Origin: Candidatus Brocadia carolinensis
GTDB taxonomy: Bacteria; Planctomycetota; Brocadiia; Brocadiales; Brocadiaceae
Length of the DNA stretch: 33,187 bases
NCBI GenBank assembly: GCA_002009475.1
Contig: AYTS01000090.1
Location: forward strand, 1 to 33,187
Direction: 5' to 3'
The translations under genes and the position numbers were made by a program. The notes under the pieces were generated by a model that was not told the origin of the DNA, made no database searches, and saw nothing but the letters and a program-made list of their open reading frames with translations. Shown here in pieces: positions 14,548-24,651 of this stretch. Numbering within the stretch: the stretch's first letter is position 1; each line of letters starts with the position of its first letter.

Positions 14548-16848
14548 CTATTTTAGAATATCTTTTAAGATATTTTCGAAAGGGGATTCTTTTTTACCTT
14601 TCTCTCCGCTCTGTTGTTCTTTATCCCCCTTTTTTTTGGACAAGCCTATCTTTTCTTCTAATTTCTCTAATTCTTTTTTGCCGTAATATTTCGCCGTAGC
14701 GCTGGTTACGTAGGGAACATCAAGGATGGGTGTCGGTTTTCCGATACTTCCGATGATTGAAATCGGCAGAACCATGCGTTTTTCCTGATTAAGCAAGGCT
14801 TTGAGTGGTTCAGTCTTTTTTGCTAACCGCTCAGAATATTCCTGTGAGAGAACAAGCTTGCCCTTCAGGTCTAATTTGTCGGCAGGGTAGTCAATTAACC
14901 CGTCTATAAGCGCATCGGTACTTGTTATTTCAACGGTATGGATATTATGCAAGGCCACCTTCTTTAGCTTGATTTTATTGCTGGCCATGGAAAAATCACC
15001 ATCCATGGAATCGAATCGCGTAATCTCTTGCTTTTTCAATTCGCTACCCTCTTTGTTCAGGAATGTGGACATCCCCTTGATTCCCGCAAGGGATTCCATA
15101 ACCGTATCCAAGAGGTTCAGATTCATGATTTCACCTTGATTGATCTGGAATGACCCGCTGGCATTCAGGCCTCCCTTCTGTTTACCATCTCCGGCATTGT
15201 TTGCCGCAAAAGACCCGGAAAATGTTCCTTTAAACATGCCCGCGTATTGGGTAAATTTATCAACGGCTTCCGCCATATTTATATTTTTGACAACCGGTTT
15301 CACGTTCCATTGCATTTCATTGGTCGCTACAGTACCATTCATGGAAACATCTCCCTGCAAGATATGAACCTGAAACTGCTGGATGCCGAGAATGTCGTTC
15401 TGGTAGTCAAACTGCGCCTGCATCTTTTCAAAAGCAGCGGCTTGGATCTCTCCCGTTTTAACTTCGAGATTGCCGGTGCCCTTAACTGCATCGTCCTTTT
15501 TCACCGCCTGAACTTTCATGTCCATAGATTCAAAAAAACTTTTTCCGGTTGCTGCACCCTGGCTTTTGTCAGCAGACTGGGGAAGCCTGAATGCAAGTCT
15601 TGGAGATGAGAATTGTACGTCTGCAGTGGCATTGTTTGACGTGCCTTTCAGGGAAGTCTTCAGGATGAAATTTCCCTCAGGTTCGTATTCCTTTAAAGCA
15701 GGAACCAGCGATTCCCAACCTTTCAGAGAGGTATCGCCTGTCCCCATCGAAAGATCAAAATGCGGGTCGTTTAAATTACTCACTTTCCCCGATGCGGTCA
15801 GAGACAAGGTATGCAGGGTAATACTACTTGGGTCTAATTGTATGTCATCACCTGTTTTTCTTGTCTTGAGGGAAATTTGGCATGGAACGAGTCCTGGTTT
15901 GCGGAATGTTTCTCCATAGGCGAGATCAAGGTTATTTAAATCTGCTGTACAACGAACATCGAGATTGTCAATAGTTCCCTTTAAAAACATTTCCATGCCC
16001 AATAAGCCAGAAAAATTTGTATCCTTCGGCAGCGTTTCTTTGACGGAAGGATACCATGCAATGATGCGGTCTGCGCTGAGATCCTTCGTCTGAAGGGCGA
16101 AGTCGACAAAAAGCCGGTTCATATCAAGGGTTTTGCCCAGGGGGCCCACCGTTCCCTGGATCGTGAAATTTTGCTTCGTCCCGTCCGGAATGCGGGCTGA
16201 CATGGACAGATGGATTGGATTGTCCAAAGACACGTCGGTTAGTTTCATGTCTAACAGGTCTATCGTAGTTGTGGTGGCAGTTCCCTGATGAGTAAATTCA
16301 TCGATGAAATCGATTCTGCCCTGATGCAAGGTAAATGTGGATACCGCTAATCCGGCGAAAAGGGCGCCTTCACTTTTTCCCGCAGGTTCCTCGTCTTCTT
16401 TTTTGCCTTCTTTACCTTCTTTGTGTGCATTTCCTGTATCTGCGGGTTCACTGGTTTGAGAACCCATCAGGTCGTTAAAATTAAATTCCCCCTTTGCGTT
16501 CTTTATCAATTGTATGACGGGTTTGTCCAGAATGACTTCCTTGATTTGGATTTCTTTTCTAAGGAGCGGGAGGAACTTTAATTTTACCCGCAGATGTCCC
16601 ATGTTGAGAAAATCACCGCTTCCAAACTCCGGATTTTCGGCAATTCTGAGGCCGTCAATTTCTGCCCCCAATCCTTTTACAAGGGTAAGTTTTATACCGG
16701 CAAAATCAAAATCTCTTGGCAGATACGGCTTTGCAAGCTCAATGATTTTGCCCTTATGCTTGTTTAAATCGATGACGAATGGGGCAACTGCGGCACATAC
16801 GAAAAGGACAAAAACTACACTCAAAACGATAATAATAATTTTTTTCAT
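14548..16848 (-). CDS. AsmA family protein
   Basis: The 766-aa protein has one N-terminal membrane anchor (residues 3-26). The AsmA-type N-terminal region follows (VAPFVIDLNKHKGKIIELAK, then GIKLTLVKGLGAEIDGLRIAENPEF), with a Lys/Glu-rich linker (about 133-158) and long beta-rich repeats. The C-terminal AsmA_2-like part contains LNASGSFQINQGEIMNLNLL and a final DLKGKLVLSQEYS-like segment. Members of this superfamily are inner-membrane-anchored periplasmic beta-groove proteins linked to lipid transport to the outer membrane. The gene stands alone between repeats, with only a weak ribosome-binding site (AAGGG). The family call is strong; the cargo is not known. Confidence 0.85.
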   Translation of the reverse strand: MKKIIIIVLSVVFVLFVCAAVAPFVIDLNKHKGKIIELAKPYLPRDFDFAGIKLTLVKGLGAEIDGLRIAENPEFGSGDFLNMGHLRVKLKFLPLLRKEIQIKEVILDKPVIQLIKNAKGEFNFNDLMGSQTSEPADTGNAHKEGKEGKKEDEEPAGKSEGALFAGLAVSTFTLHQGRIDFIDEFTHQGTATTTTIDLLDMKLTDVSLDNPIHLSMSARIPDGTKQNFTIQGTVGPLGKTLDMNRLFVDFALQTKDLSADRIIAWYPSVKETLPKDTNFSGLLGMEMFLKGTIDNLDVRCTADLNNLDLAYGETFRKPGLVPCQISLKTRKTGDDIQLDPSSITLHTLSLTASGKVSNLNDPHFDLSMGTGDTSLKGWESLVPALKEYEPEGNFILKTSLKGTSNNATADVQFSSPRLAFRLPQSADKSQGAATGKSFFESMDMKVQAVKKDDAVKGTGNLEVKTGEIQAAAFEKMQAQFDYQNDILGIQQFQVHILQGDVSMNGTVATNEMQWNVKPVVKNINMAEAVDKFTQYAGMFKGTFSGSFAANNAGDGKQKGGLNASGSFQINQGEIMNLNLLDTVMESLAGIKGMSTFLNKEGSELKKQEITRFDSMDGDFSMASNKIKLKKVALHNIHTVEITSTDALIDGLIDYPADKLDLKGKLVLSQEYSERLAKKTEPLKALLNQEKRMVLPISIIGSIGKPTPILDVPYVTSATAKYYGKKELEKLEEKIGLSKKKGDKEQQSGEKGKKESPFENILKDILK

Positions 16849-17128
16849 GCTCTGTACCCTTTATAGATTTTCATGAGACCCATATGGTTTTTCTCAGATA
16901 ATGCAAAAATAGTTCATGTAATATAGCAGAAGTGGGGCATTTTATCAAGGAAAACGGAAACTCTGGAAAATGAAATTTTTATTATTTCTGACTGGAAAGG
17001 GTGGATGCGGGCATTTTCCTGCTAATATAATAAAGTCGTTAGGCGAGAAATATCTTTTTCATAGACAGGAATGGAATCATGGTAAATTGCCCTTGGATTA
17101 ATCATCTGCAATAATCTATACAAAATTA
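16849..17128. other. divergent intergenic region, no gene seen
   Basis: This is the spacer between the divergently transcribed AsmA and M48 genes. Apart from the promoter at 17129-17158 I see only A/T-rich sequence and no repeat of the dispersed families. Confidence 0.5.
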
Positions 17129-17158
17129 TTGACTATGCCGATGGTTTCTTTGTATAGT
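17129..17158 (+). promoter_or_regulatory. sigma70-type promoter of the M48 protease gene
   Basis: TTGACT (17129-17134), an 18-nt spacer and TATAGT (17153-17158) lie about 78 nt upstream of ATG 17236. Confidence 0.55.
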
Positions 17159-17235
17159 GAATGTAAAGTAATGATGCTCGTAAAGTATATTGATTAACCT
17201 TTTCTCTACCAGATTATTCAGGCGGAGGTTTTAAT

Positions 17236-18039
17236 ATGTTCAAATGTAGATTTTTATTGTTGCTTACCGCGATAATGCTTTTGGTTAGTTGCTCAACCGT
17301 ACCCATTACGGGAAGAAAGCAGCTTTCTTTTATACCACAGAGCCAGCTTATTGGCTCCAGTATCGATGCCTATAACCAGCTAATGTCTCAATCTAAGCTT
17401 TCTACCGACCCAGCAAAGAAGCAAATGGTAGTCGACGTAGGCACCAAAATAGCATCATCTGCAGAAGAGTTTATGCGTGAAAACGGAATGGAACAGGAAA
17501 TTGAAACGTATCATTGGGAGTTCAACCTCATTGAGGAGGATAAAACGGTAAATGCCTTCTGCATGCCGGGAGGAAAAATTGCCGTTTATACCGGCATACT
17601 TCCGGTTACTCAAGATGAAACTGGTCTGGCAGTGGTGATGGGTCATGAAGTGGCTCATGCACTGGCAAACCACGGAGGCGAAAGGGTGAGTCAGGCATTA
17701 CTTGCACAACTGGGAGCAACCTCTCTCTCTGTGGCGCTCAGCACTCAACCTGCAATGACCAGGGACTTAATAATGCAGGCATATGGTGTAGGCGCAAATG
17801 TGGGAGTCCTCTTGCCGTATAGTCGCCGACATGAACTGGAGGCCGACCGTATTGGACTTATCCTTATGGCAAGGGCTGGTTATGACCCACGGTTGGCTAT
17901 TCCGTTCTGGCAAAGGATGGGGAATGTGGGAGGAGAAAGACCACCCGAATTTTTATCTACTCATCCGGCACCAGAAAGAAGAATTGAAGATATTCGGACT
18001 GAAATGCCTGAAGCGCTGAAATATTATAAAGCACGTTAA
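17236..18039 (+). CDS. M48 family metalloprotease lipoprotein (LoiP/Oma1-like)
   Basis: The 267-aa protein has a lipoprotein signal peptide with lipobox LVSC (lipidated Cys19). The zinc-protease motif H137-E-V-A-H141 is followed by the glutamate motif ELEAD (Glu200 to Asp204). The conserved STVPITGRKQL start and the C-terminal STHPAPERRI segment are typical of periplasmic M48 lipoproteins that degrade misfolded envelope proteins. There are no membrane helices beyond the signal, unlike HtpX. GGAGG lies 7 nt before the ATG and a sigma70 promoter upstream. The gene is monocistronic, followed by dispersed repeat copy C. Family assignment is firm; the specific substrate is not. Confidence 0.92.
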   Translation: MFKCRFLLLLTAIMLLVSCSTVPITGRKQLSFIPQSQLIGSSIDAYNQLMSQSKLSTDPAKKQMVVDVGTKIASSAEEFMRENGMEQEIETYHWEFNLIEEDKTVNAFCMPGGKIAVYTGILPVTQDETGLAVVMGHEVAHALANHGGERVSQALLAQLGATSLSVALSTQPAMTRDLIMQAYGVGANVGVLLPYSRRHELEADRIGLILMARAGYDPRLAIPFWQRMGNVGGERPPEFLSTHPAPERRIEDIRTEMPEALKYYKAR

Positions 18040-18095
18040 ATGAGCTGCCCGGATAGATTCATGAGTTTTTCTGCCGGCAGTATTGAATAATCATA

Positions 18096-18344
18096 GCGCA
18101 GCAAAGCCACACCCAATTCTCCGTTGAGAAAGTGGGAGATTGCTTCGGAAAAGACCCTCGCAATGACATAGGCTATGCATTTGATGACATTGGTGCGCTG
18201 TCATTGCGAGCACATTCGCGCTGCTCAGTGTAAACTCCGCGGAGCAATCTTTCTCTCCTAAACAATCTGTACCTCCTGATAAGGGATAAATAGGGTTGTG
18301 AAAAAACTTACAAAAAAAGAAGTTTTTACACGGTAATACTATAA
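18096..18344 (+). repeat. ~250-bp dispersed palindromic repeat, copy C
   Basis: It runs from GCGCAGCAAAGCCACACCCA to GTTTTTACACGGTAATACTA. The inverted pairs CTCGCAATGACA/TGTCATTGCGAG and GATTGCT/GAGCAATC fold it into a long hairpin. Its right end overlaps the stop codon of dapF (minus strand, 18339-18341), so the element seems to have landed exactly at the gene's 3' end. Confidence 0.82.
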
Positions 18345-19190
18345 ACAGTCTTTCTGTGTAAAGATTCCTTCACCGGTAAATACTTCCGTTGCAGTACCTG
18401 TCATATAAACGTTGCCGTCGTCTGCCCATTCCAATTCCAGATCGCCTCCCGGTAAATGCGCAAGAATTTTGCGCCCGGTCGTTTTGTTAAGGACGCCCGC
18501 AACGCATACCGCAGAGGCGCCTGTCCCGCAGGCCATGGTTATCCCGGAACCACGTTCCCAGGTCTTCATGGTAACCTCTTTCTGGTTATGGATTCGGACA
18601 AAGTGTACATTGATTCGTTCCGGGAATACCTGATGGCGCTCAATTTCCGGACCATATTTTGAAATATCAAATCTGTCTAGATCATCAACAAAGATAACAC
18701 CATGGGGATTCCCCATGGAGACACAGGTAATCCGGAATGATACCTTCTTATCAATGGTCAGGATTTCACCAATCACCTCTGTTTCATTGCCAAGCATAGG
18801 GATTTCTGACCGCATGAGACCGGGTTTGCCCATATTGACCCTTGCCCTGGACACACGGCCGTTTTCGGTAAAAACCTGGATTGTCTTGACCCCTGCCAGG
18901 GTTTCCACGGTGAGCGGATTTTTTTGAGTAATTTTATGGTCATACACATATTTTGCGACACAGCGAATGCCATTACCACACATCTGTGCTTCACTACCAT
19001 CGGCATTAAAGATACGCATCCGGCAATCAGCCACAGCGGATGGCAGGATAAGGATAAGGCCGTCAGACCCTACGCCAAAATGCCTGTCGCTGATAATGGG
19101 GGCAAGCTTTTCAGGCGCTGTAACCTCTTCTTCGAAACAATTGACATAGATATAATCGTTGCCGATACCGTGCATCTTTGTGAATTTCAT
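18339..19190 (-). CDS. dapF: diaminopimelate epimerase
   Basis: This 283-aa enzyme interconverts LL- and meso-diaminopimelate, supplying lysine and the peptidoglycan cross-linking residue; it acts in the cytoplasm without PLP. The two catalytic cysteines are visible: Cys71 in MCGNGIRC and Cys221 in TMACGTGAS. The N-terminal MKFTKMHGIGNDYIYV and the FGVGSDGLI segment are also diagnostic. Length is normal for the family. The start at 19190 has GAGGA 8 nt upstream. The stop TAG falls in the end of dispersed repeat copy C. The nearest upstream gene on the strand (19277-21334) ends 87 bp before, so the two may be cotranscribed. It fits evidence that anammox planctomycetes make peptidoglycan. Confidence 0.96.
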   Translation of the reverse strand: MKFTKMHGIGNDYIYVNCFEEEVTAPEKLAPIISDRHFGVGSDGLILILPSAVADCRMRIFNADGSEAQMCGNGIRCVAKYVYDHKITQKNPLTVETLAGVKTIQVFTENGRVSRARVNMGKPGLMRSEIPMLGNETEVIGEILTIDKKVSFRITCVSMGNPHGVIFVDDLDRFDISKYGPEIERHQVFPERINVHFVRIHNQKEVTMKTWERGSGITMACGTGASAVCVAGVLNKTTGRKILAHLPGGDLELEWADDGNVYMTGTATEVFTGEGIFTQKDCL

Positions 19191-19276
19191 AAGAGTATTC
19201 CTCAGTTTTTCAAGTGGTCTTCCACAACCTTTTGCATTCTTATACGTTATTTATTTTACAGGTAATTTCAAGCGAT

Positions 19277-21334
19277 TCAAGCATCAGTTTTGCTGCAGGT
19301 TCTAAACCATTTTTTCAATGCTTTGAAGCAAAGGATAATCGGATGGAAAATTCCTGTGGCTTTTCGTGAGAGCCTTGCGAGGAAAAATAGCGTTAGAAGA
19401 CCCATAATTATGGCGATAACCACGGGGCTGGTCCCCGATAGCCAGGCCAGTAGCTTTACAATGCCGGACAGAAATGCAATAGGATGCGTGGCGAAGGCGA
19501 TCAAGAGAGAGGCAGCAACGCCGTACTTGATAAACTTCGCACATCGTGCAAATATTTTTGGCGGCAGAAAACGCATAACGAAAAGACCAGCCTTTCCTTT
19601 TCTGGCCAGTTTGAGCCCATCGTCGCCATACATGCCAACATACATAATGACGTCATCTCCGTGCTTCTTTGCAAGACTGATTACCTCATCGCCGTATTTT
19701 GTAATGGATTGAACACCGCTTGAACCATACTTGGATACGTATGAGATAACATCGTCACCGTAGAAGGCGGATAATTTCATAACATCGTCACCATAGACTG
19801 AACTCAAAAGCATCACGTCCCTGCCATACTTTTGAATGACCCGCAGGCCGTCATCCCCGTAGAGCATTAGGTACCGGACAACCTCGTCTCCATGTAGACG
19901 CGCCAGGGATAAAACCTTGTCGCCGTATTTTTCGATCGTTTTGCCGGCATCACCACCATATTTGGAGACGTATCGAACGACATCATCTCCATATTGTTGT
20001 GCGAGGTAAATGATTTTCCCGTCTGTTGCCTTTATTGCCTTGATACCGTCGTCTCCGTGTTTTGCCACAAATTGAATAACGTCATCTCCGTACGTGGTAA
20101 CGAGCGCTTCCGTCAAATGGGCCAATCCTTTAAAACCTTTTGTAGTCCTGGCAAGCCGCGCCCCTTGTACCGCAAACTTTGCCCCTTTTGATACACCACT
20201 TCCGATGGGTATGAGCCCCAGAATATCGAGTCCTGCAAACAATTTGTCCTGCAAGGCAATCTCTTCCTGACGGATCCATTTTCGACTGACCTTTTCTACG
20301 TCGGAAACAAAGAAGTTTCGTAATTTATTTGAAATGGTGGTAATTGCCTCTTCCCTGACATTGTTGATATCAAGAATTTCAAATCTGTCCATGAAATCAT
20401 TTCCCAAGTCATAAATAAGGTTGATAGCCTTCCTGGCATTTTCACGCTGCCCTGATGCATCGCTTCTGATGTTTGCTGCAGATGTTTCTGTGCCATACCA
20501 CCAGGACGATATCCATTCATAGGCGCTTGTCGTCTTCAGGTAGCTATAGAAATGGCTGCTAAAATCTTTGTTATCATAGAAAAGATAAATGATAGGAATT
20601 GTTTGCTTGTGTCCATATGTCTTTATTATCTGATAAAAGGTGTCATCATCAAGGAAAAGGCTAAACAAGATTTTTGCCTTTTCTCCATATTCTTTTATGG
20701 CCAGAAGGCCGTCGTCCTGAAATTTTATGACGATATTTAATATCTCTTTGTCGTAAAGTTTTGCGAAACCAATTCCATGCTTTCGCGCCAGGGGGAAGAT
20801 AATATCTCCCTTTTCATTGGCTAAATTGATTAAGTCCATTCCCCGGTCTTTGTTTTCACTTATCAGAAAAAAGTTTTCAGGGTCATTGGCAATATATTTC
20901 ATTCCCTCATTTCCGAAAGTCTTGTAGAATTCCGCAAGAGCCTTGGGGGAGAAGATGGTGTCAATCGGTATCGTATTCTCCGGGTTGTTATAAAGAAGAA
21001 AGATGTCATGGCAATCGAGGAGTGGGTATAAGCTGGCTATTTCTTTGCCGTATTTTTCAAGCAACACGAGCCCTGCAATTTTATACTCTCTCAAAAAATC
21101 TAGGACAAAGGGGCCGTACTGCTGACACAGGCGCTCCGCATTGTAGCCGAATTGCTCGAACACGTCTTTATGCGTTGCATGAATAGGCTCGTCATAGCTT
21201 CTTTGGGCATTTAAAATTGCATTTGGGATATCTTCTTTGGACTGATAACCCACATTCTGTGAGGATGCCATGGGTAAGCTGATGATGAGGAGGAGTGGAA
21301 AAAACGCAAATATCTTTTTGTTCATGAACGACAT
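19277..21334 (-). CDS. membrane/secreted protein built of 11-residue repeats, unknown function
   Basis: The 685-aa protein has a signal peptide (MSFMNKKIFAFFPLLLIISL, ending MASS). Residues about 412-580 are an uninterrupted array of some 16 units of exactly 11 residues with consensus x-(Y/H)-G-D-(D/E)-(V/G)-x-x-h-x-x. Examples are QYGDDVVRYVS, LYGDDGLRVIQ and FYGDDVISYVS. Looser units such as KFQDDGLLAIK occur in the N-terminal half. Two hydrophobic segments follow (about 605-660), then a basic tail, so the repeat part probably faces the periplasm. Eleven-residue periodicity suits long amphipathic helices. I recognise no named family. The start could also be the Met three codons later (21325); no clear ribosome-binding site helps. 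Confidence 0.82.
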   Translation of the reverse strand: MSFMNKKIFAFFPLLLIISLPMASSQNVGYQSKEDIPNAILNAQRSYDEPIHATHKDVFEQFGYNAERLCQQYGPFVLDFLREYKIAGLVLLEKYGKEIASLYPLLDCHDIFLLYNNPENTIPIDTIFSPKALAEFYKTFGNEGMKYIANDPENFFLISENKDRGMDLINLANEKGDIIFPLARKHGIGFAKLYDKEILNIVIKFQDDGLLAIKEYGEKAKILFSLFLDDDTFYQIIKTYGHKQTIPIIYLFYDNKDFSSHFYSYLKTTSAYEWISSWWYGTETSAANIRSDASGQRENARKAINLIYDLGNDFMDRFEILDINNVREEAITTISNKLRNFFVSDVEKVSRKWIRQEEIALQDKLFAGLDILGLIPIGSGVSKGAKFAVQGARLARTTKGFKGLAHLTEALVTTYGDDVIQFVAKHGDDGIKAIKATDGKIIYLAQQYGDDVVRYVSKYGGDAGKTIEKYGDKVLSLARLHGDEVVRYLMLYGDDGLRVIQKYGRDVMLLSSVYGDDVMKLSAFYGDDVISYVSKYGSSGVQSITKYGDEVISLAKKHGDDVIMYVGMYGDDGLKLARKGKAGLFVMRFLPPKIFARCAKFIKYGVAASLLIAFATHPIAFLSGIVKLLAWLSGTSPVVIAIIMGLLTLFFLARLSRKATGIFHPIILCFKALKKWFRTCSKTDA

Positions 21335-21516
21335 TGAAATAGTTCAATAAAAATGCCTTTAGCGAAAGAGTTTAGCACACGGAATAGGGGAATGCAAGTG
21401 TCGTACGATAAAGAAACGACTGGCATAGCATGCCGGTATGCGAACGGATATTGACTTTGGTAGGTCATTGCATGATAATAATTTTAGTTTGCAAATTACG
21501 AAAGAAGGAGGAGACG

Positions 21517-22437
21517 GTGGGGAATAATGATGAATTACATGTCGTAACGGGGGCGTTTGGTTATACGGGTAAATATATAACACAAAAACTCCTGTCTCTG
21601 GGAAAAAAGGTCCGCACGATTACAGGGCATCCGAACCGTCCAAACCCTTTTGGCAACAAAGTAGCTATTTCCCCATTCAATTTTGATAAGCCGGCTGAAT
21701 TGGTCAAAAGTTTGCGGGGAGCTGTAACTCTTTACAATACCTACTGGGTACGCTTTTCCTACAAACAAGTAACTTTTGACAGGGCCGTTGAAAATACGAA
21801 GGTACTTATTAGAGCGGCAGAAGAAGCCGGTGTACAAAGGATGGTACACATTAGTATTACAAATGCCTCCGAATCATCACTTTTTCCCTATTTCAGAGGA
21901 AAGGGAATTCTGGAAAAGGCTATTTGCCAGTCGGGCATGTCCTATGCTATTATCCGTCCGACTGTCCTCTTTGGGCATGAGGATATCCTTATTAACAACA
22001 TTGCCTGGCTCCTGCGGCGATTTCCCTTCTTTGCTATTCTTGGGTCAGGTGCTTACAAACTGCAACCCGTCTTTGTCGAAGATGTAGCTGAGCTAGCCGT
22101 GAAAGCAGGTCAATACGGGGAGAATGTAATTATGGACGCCGTTGGGCCTGAAATTTATGCATTTCATGAAATGGTGCAACTCATTGCTGAAAAAGTTCAT
22201 AGCAAAGCGAAATTAATTTATCTCAGACCGGAATTAACGTTATTCTTTTCAAGATTGATTGGCTACGTTGTCAATGATGTGATATTAACCCGGGATGAAG
22301 TCTACGGGTTGATGTCGAATCTCTTGATTTCCGGGAATCCTCCAACGGGGCGGACACGACTCAGCGCCTGGTTGGCTGACAATGGAGAGAGCATCGGGGT
22401 TAAATATGCCTCTGAGTTAGGGCGTCACTATCACTAG
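21517..22437 (+). CDS. NAD(P)-binding atypical SDR (NDUFA9/NmrA-like)
   Basis: The 306-aa protein begins with a Rossmann fold, VTGAFGYTGKYITQKLLSLG (G-x-x-G-x-x-G). Further SDR signatures are a NTKVLIRAAEEAGV helix, an HISITNAS strand, the FRGKGILEKAI segment in place of the classical YxxxK, and IIRPTVLFG. This is the atypical, complex-I-NDUFA9-like group, often involved in quinone- or lipid-linked metabolism or acting only as an NAD(P)H-binding subunit. GTG 21517 is chosen because AAGGAGG lies 5 nt upstream; ATGs further upstream (21430, 21474) have no such site and precede the Rossmann start by an atypical tail. It is transcribed divergently from the 11-mer-repeat gene. Confidence 0.85.
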   Translation: MGNNDELHVVTGAFGYTGKYITQKLLSLGKKVRTITGHPNRPNPFGNKVAISPFNFDKPAELVKSLRGAVTLYNTYWVRFSYKQVTFDRAVENTKVLIRAAEEAGVQRMVHISITNASESSLFPYFRGKGILEKAICQSGMSYAIIRPTVLFGHEDILINNIAWLLRRFPFFAILGSGAYKLQPVFVEDVAELAVKAGQYGENVIMDAVGPEIYAFHEMVQLIAEKVHSKAKLIYLRPELTLFFSRLIGYVVNDVILTRDEVYGLMSNLLISGNPPTGRTRLSAWLADNGESIGVKYASELGRHYH

Positions 22438-22629
22438 TCTCTGGTGGGAATGGGGTAAAAGAATTTTCCCACACACGTGCTTTCGGATGCGTCATATACT
22501 CTGTCTCTCTTTTGGTGCCGCATTTTTTTTTACGGTAACAGAGGCGAATCTGTTCTGGTGGCTAAGGGAATGAGGGAAGGGGAAAAAGACCTTTTTGTTA
22601 AGCCCGGGTATCGTACTCGACACGAGAGA

Positions 22630-24112
22630 TTAAAGAAGCACGGTTCCGTGGAATTGCAGTTGTTTGTCGATCTTCATTTTTAACTCCTCTTCATCCAGTG
22701 CAAATCCGGGACTGATCTCAATTAAACCAACTACATTGCCTTGCGAATCGATAGGGACAGAAACACCAACATTCCGCAGCCATCGTCCAAACTGATTGAT
22801 CATGTCCTGCCTTGAGGTTGACGGTGAGTTTTCCCCTTTCATATTTTTTAGGGGTGAAAATTCGTCTTCACGAAGCACTTCCATAATCACGCTTTTCTTA
22901 ACATATTTCAAGAGATCAAAAATAAACCGTTCAAATTTAATCGCATTGTTTTGTTTCGAATCAATCATATTGCCGTCTTCGCCTAAACAAGGCACTTTCT
23001 TTATTGCAGCATGATACGGGAGTGGCTCTCCGTTCTGATATACTCTTTCCAGAAAACTGATATTTATCATATGTACTGCAATATTTCCGGCATGGTATTT
23101 CAGCGTGCCGTCTTCATTTTTTGCATACATGTCTGTATGGCGGAGTTCGCTGTATTCAATCATCTGTAAGTTTCCATCGACATATACGACAATTCCCACT
23201 TTTTCTTCCGGGTTGCATTTTTTAACAATTTTTAATGATATCTCAGCGTCATTTCTCAGATGGTATCCAATGAAAACAGGGTCGGCTATCTTTATTAAAA
23301 CATTATCAACCTGATGATAGAAAATGTTTTTAATACCGCGGCACTTCATGTCGTAAAGAACGCCTTTTTCCTTAAGGGCCGTAAGTATGCCGCCGTGCCC
23401 ATTGGGGCTCATAATGATATTTGATTTTGAATCCATAAGTACCTTTCCCTGTAAGTCAACGACGGCGAGCATGCCTTGTGTAAAAAAAAGATACTTCCCG
23501 GGGGTTCAATCCAAAGAATTTGTGAGCTTCAAAAAAATTTTGCGTTGCGGTGTCGTTATTTTTACTGGTCATAATGTACCAGGGAATTCTGGTGTTGTAT
23601 TTTTTTTGAGCTGCAATTATTTTTTCCGCATAAAGTTGGAAAATACTCTTTCTGGTAATTGGTGTGATAGGGAACGTGCCTTTCGGTCCGTTGATCCCCA
23701 GCCTTGTTCCATCTCCACCGGCAACCGTAAGAATGGCAACTTCTCCTTTTTGTAAGGAATTCTCACCAACAAGCCTTACCCCATATGCCATCTCCTTTTC
23801 AGTATCATTTTTAGGAAATGCAATAATTTGTGGGGGTGTCAGGTTGTCCTGGAATACTTGCGTAGGATTTAATACTGATTCATCAAAGAGCTTCTTTAAA
23901 AGAGAAAAATCAATAGTAGATAGCTGATCTAAAAGATTCTTTTTTTCGGCAGGAGTTATTTCATCCCACCACCTGAAGACATGGGTTTGGCCGGCTTCAA
24001 AGGCATTTTCAATATGGCGTATATAGCCTGGATATTTTTTCCCCAACAGTTCTCTTTTTATGGTTTTGTTATTTACCGGAAAGTCTCTATAGGGTAATTC
24101 AACTGGTTTCAT
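22630..24112 (-). CDS. UDPGP/UAP1-type sugar-1-phosphate uridylyltransferase, interrupted by a frameshift
   Basis: With one base removed from the A8/T8 run at 23482-23489, this is a 493-aa protein. It would form UDP-GlcNAc or UDP-glucose from UTP and the sugar 1-phosphate, feeding cell-wall or glycan synthesis. The signature LTVAGGDGTRLGINGPKG lies near residue 130. It is followed by FQLYAEKI, the MSPNGHGGILTAL loop and KYHAGNIAVHMINISFL, which match UAP1-like eukaryotic-type enzymes more than GalU. As it stands, the first frame ends after 218 aa (23456) and the rest is out of frame. The join reads V-S-F-F-T-Q-G-M-L, continuous with the family. ATG 24112 has AGGAAA upstream. It is either an assembly error or an inactive or slippage-expressed gene. 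Confidence 0.85.
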
Positions 24113-24651
24113 AAGTATATTTCCTCATTTCGATTCAATATTAATCTTTTGTGCTACCAGCGGCGTTTTTACTTGGACAGGGTATAAATATCTCACTTTT
24201 TATGAAAAGCCAACAAGATCTCATGAAAACCTCTTCATTGTGTAGCTGATTATGTATAAAAAGCTTGTGACGGTATCCGAAAATATCGGCAAAAGAGTCA
24301 AGTATTTTACAATAGTTGTTTACCTTCTGTTGCCTGCTGCGGGAAATGCGTTCGTCATATATAGCAATTTTCTGGCATAGTGGCATAATGAATGGACAAA
24401 TTTTGAATAGTTTTTGGGGAATTCGGGATGCGGGTTCGTTTCATGTCAAGAGGAACCAAAGAGTCAACATACGTTTTTTATGCCTGTTACAAGCGAAACC
24501 CTCATTAATAGCATGTCCTTGTAATTATAGAAAATTTCACCTGAACGGCAAGAAATTTCCCATTCAACTTATGTCGCCTTTTAAATTTAAGCTTGAAATA
24601 CCTTTGTAATAACAGTAACCTTAGTCATTGTTTTATAACAAAAGGAATTAC
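24113..24651. other. divergent intergenic region, no supported gene
   Basis: The stretch separates two divergent genes. Short open frames exist on both strands (minus 24141-24386, plus 24316-24609), but neither has a ribosome-binding site or recognisable protein features. No dispersed repeat family is present. Confidence 0.5.

Noticed and set aside
24141..24386. 81-codon minus-strand frame in the spacer before the UAP1-like gene
   Set aside because: No ribosome-binding site and no family resemblance; it is retained only as part of the spacer description.
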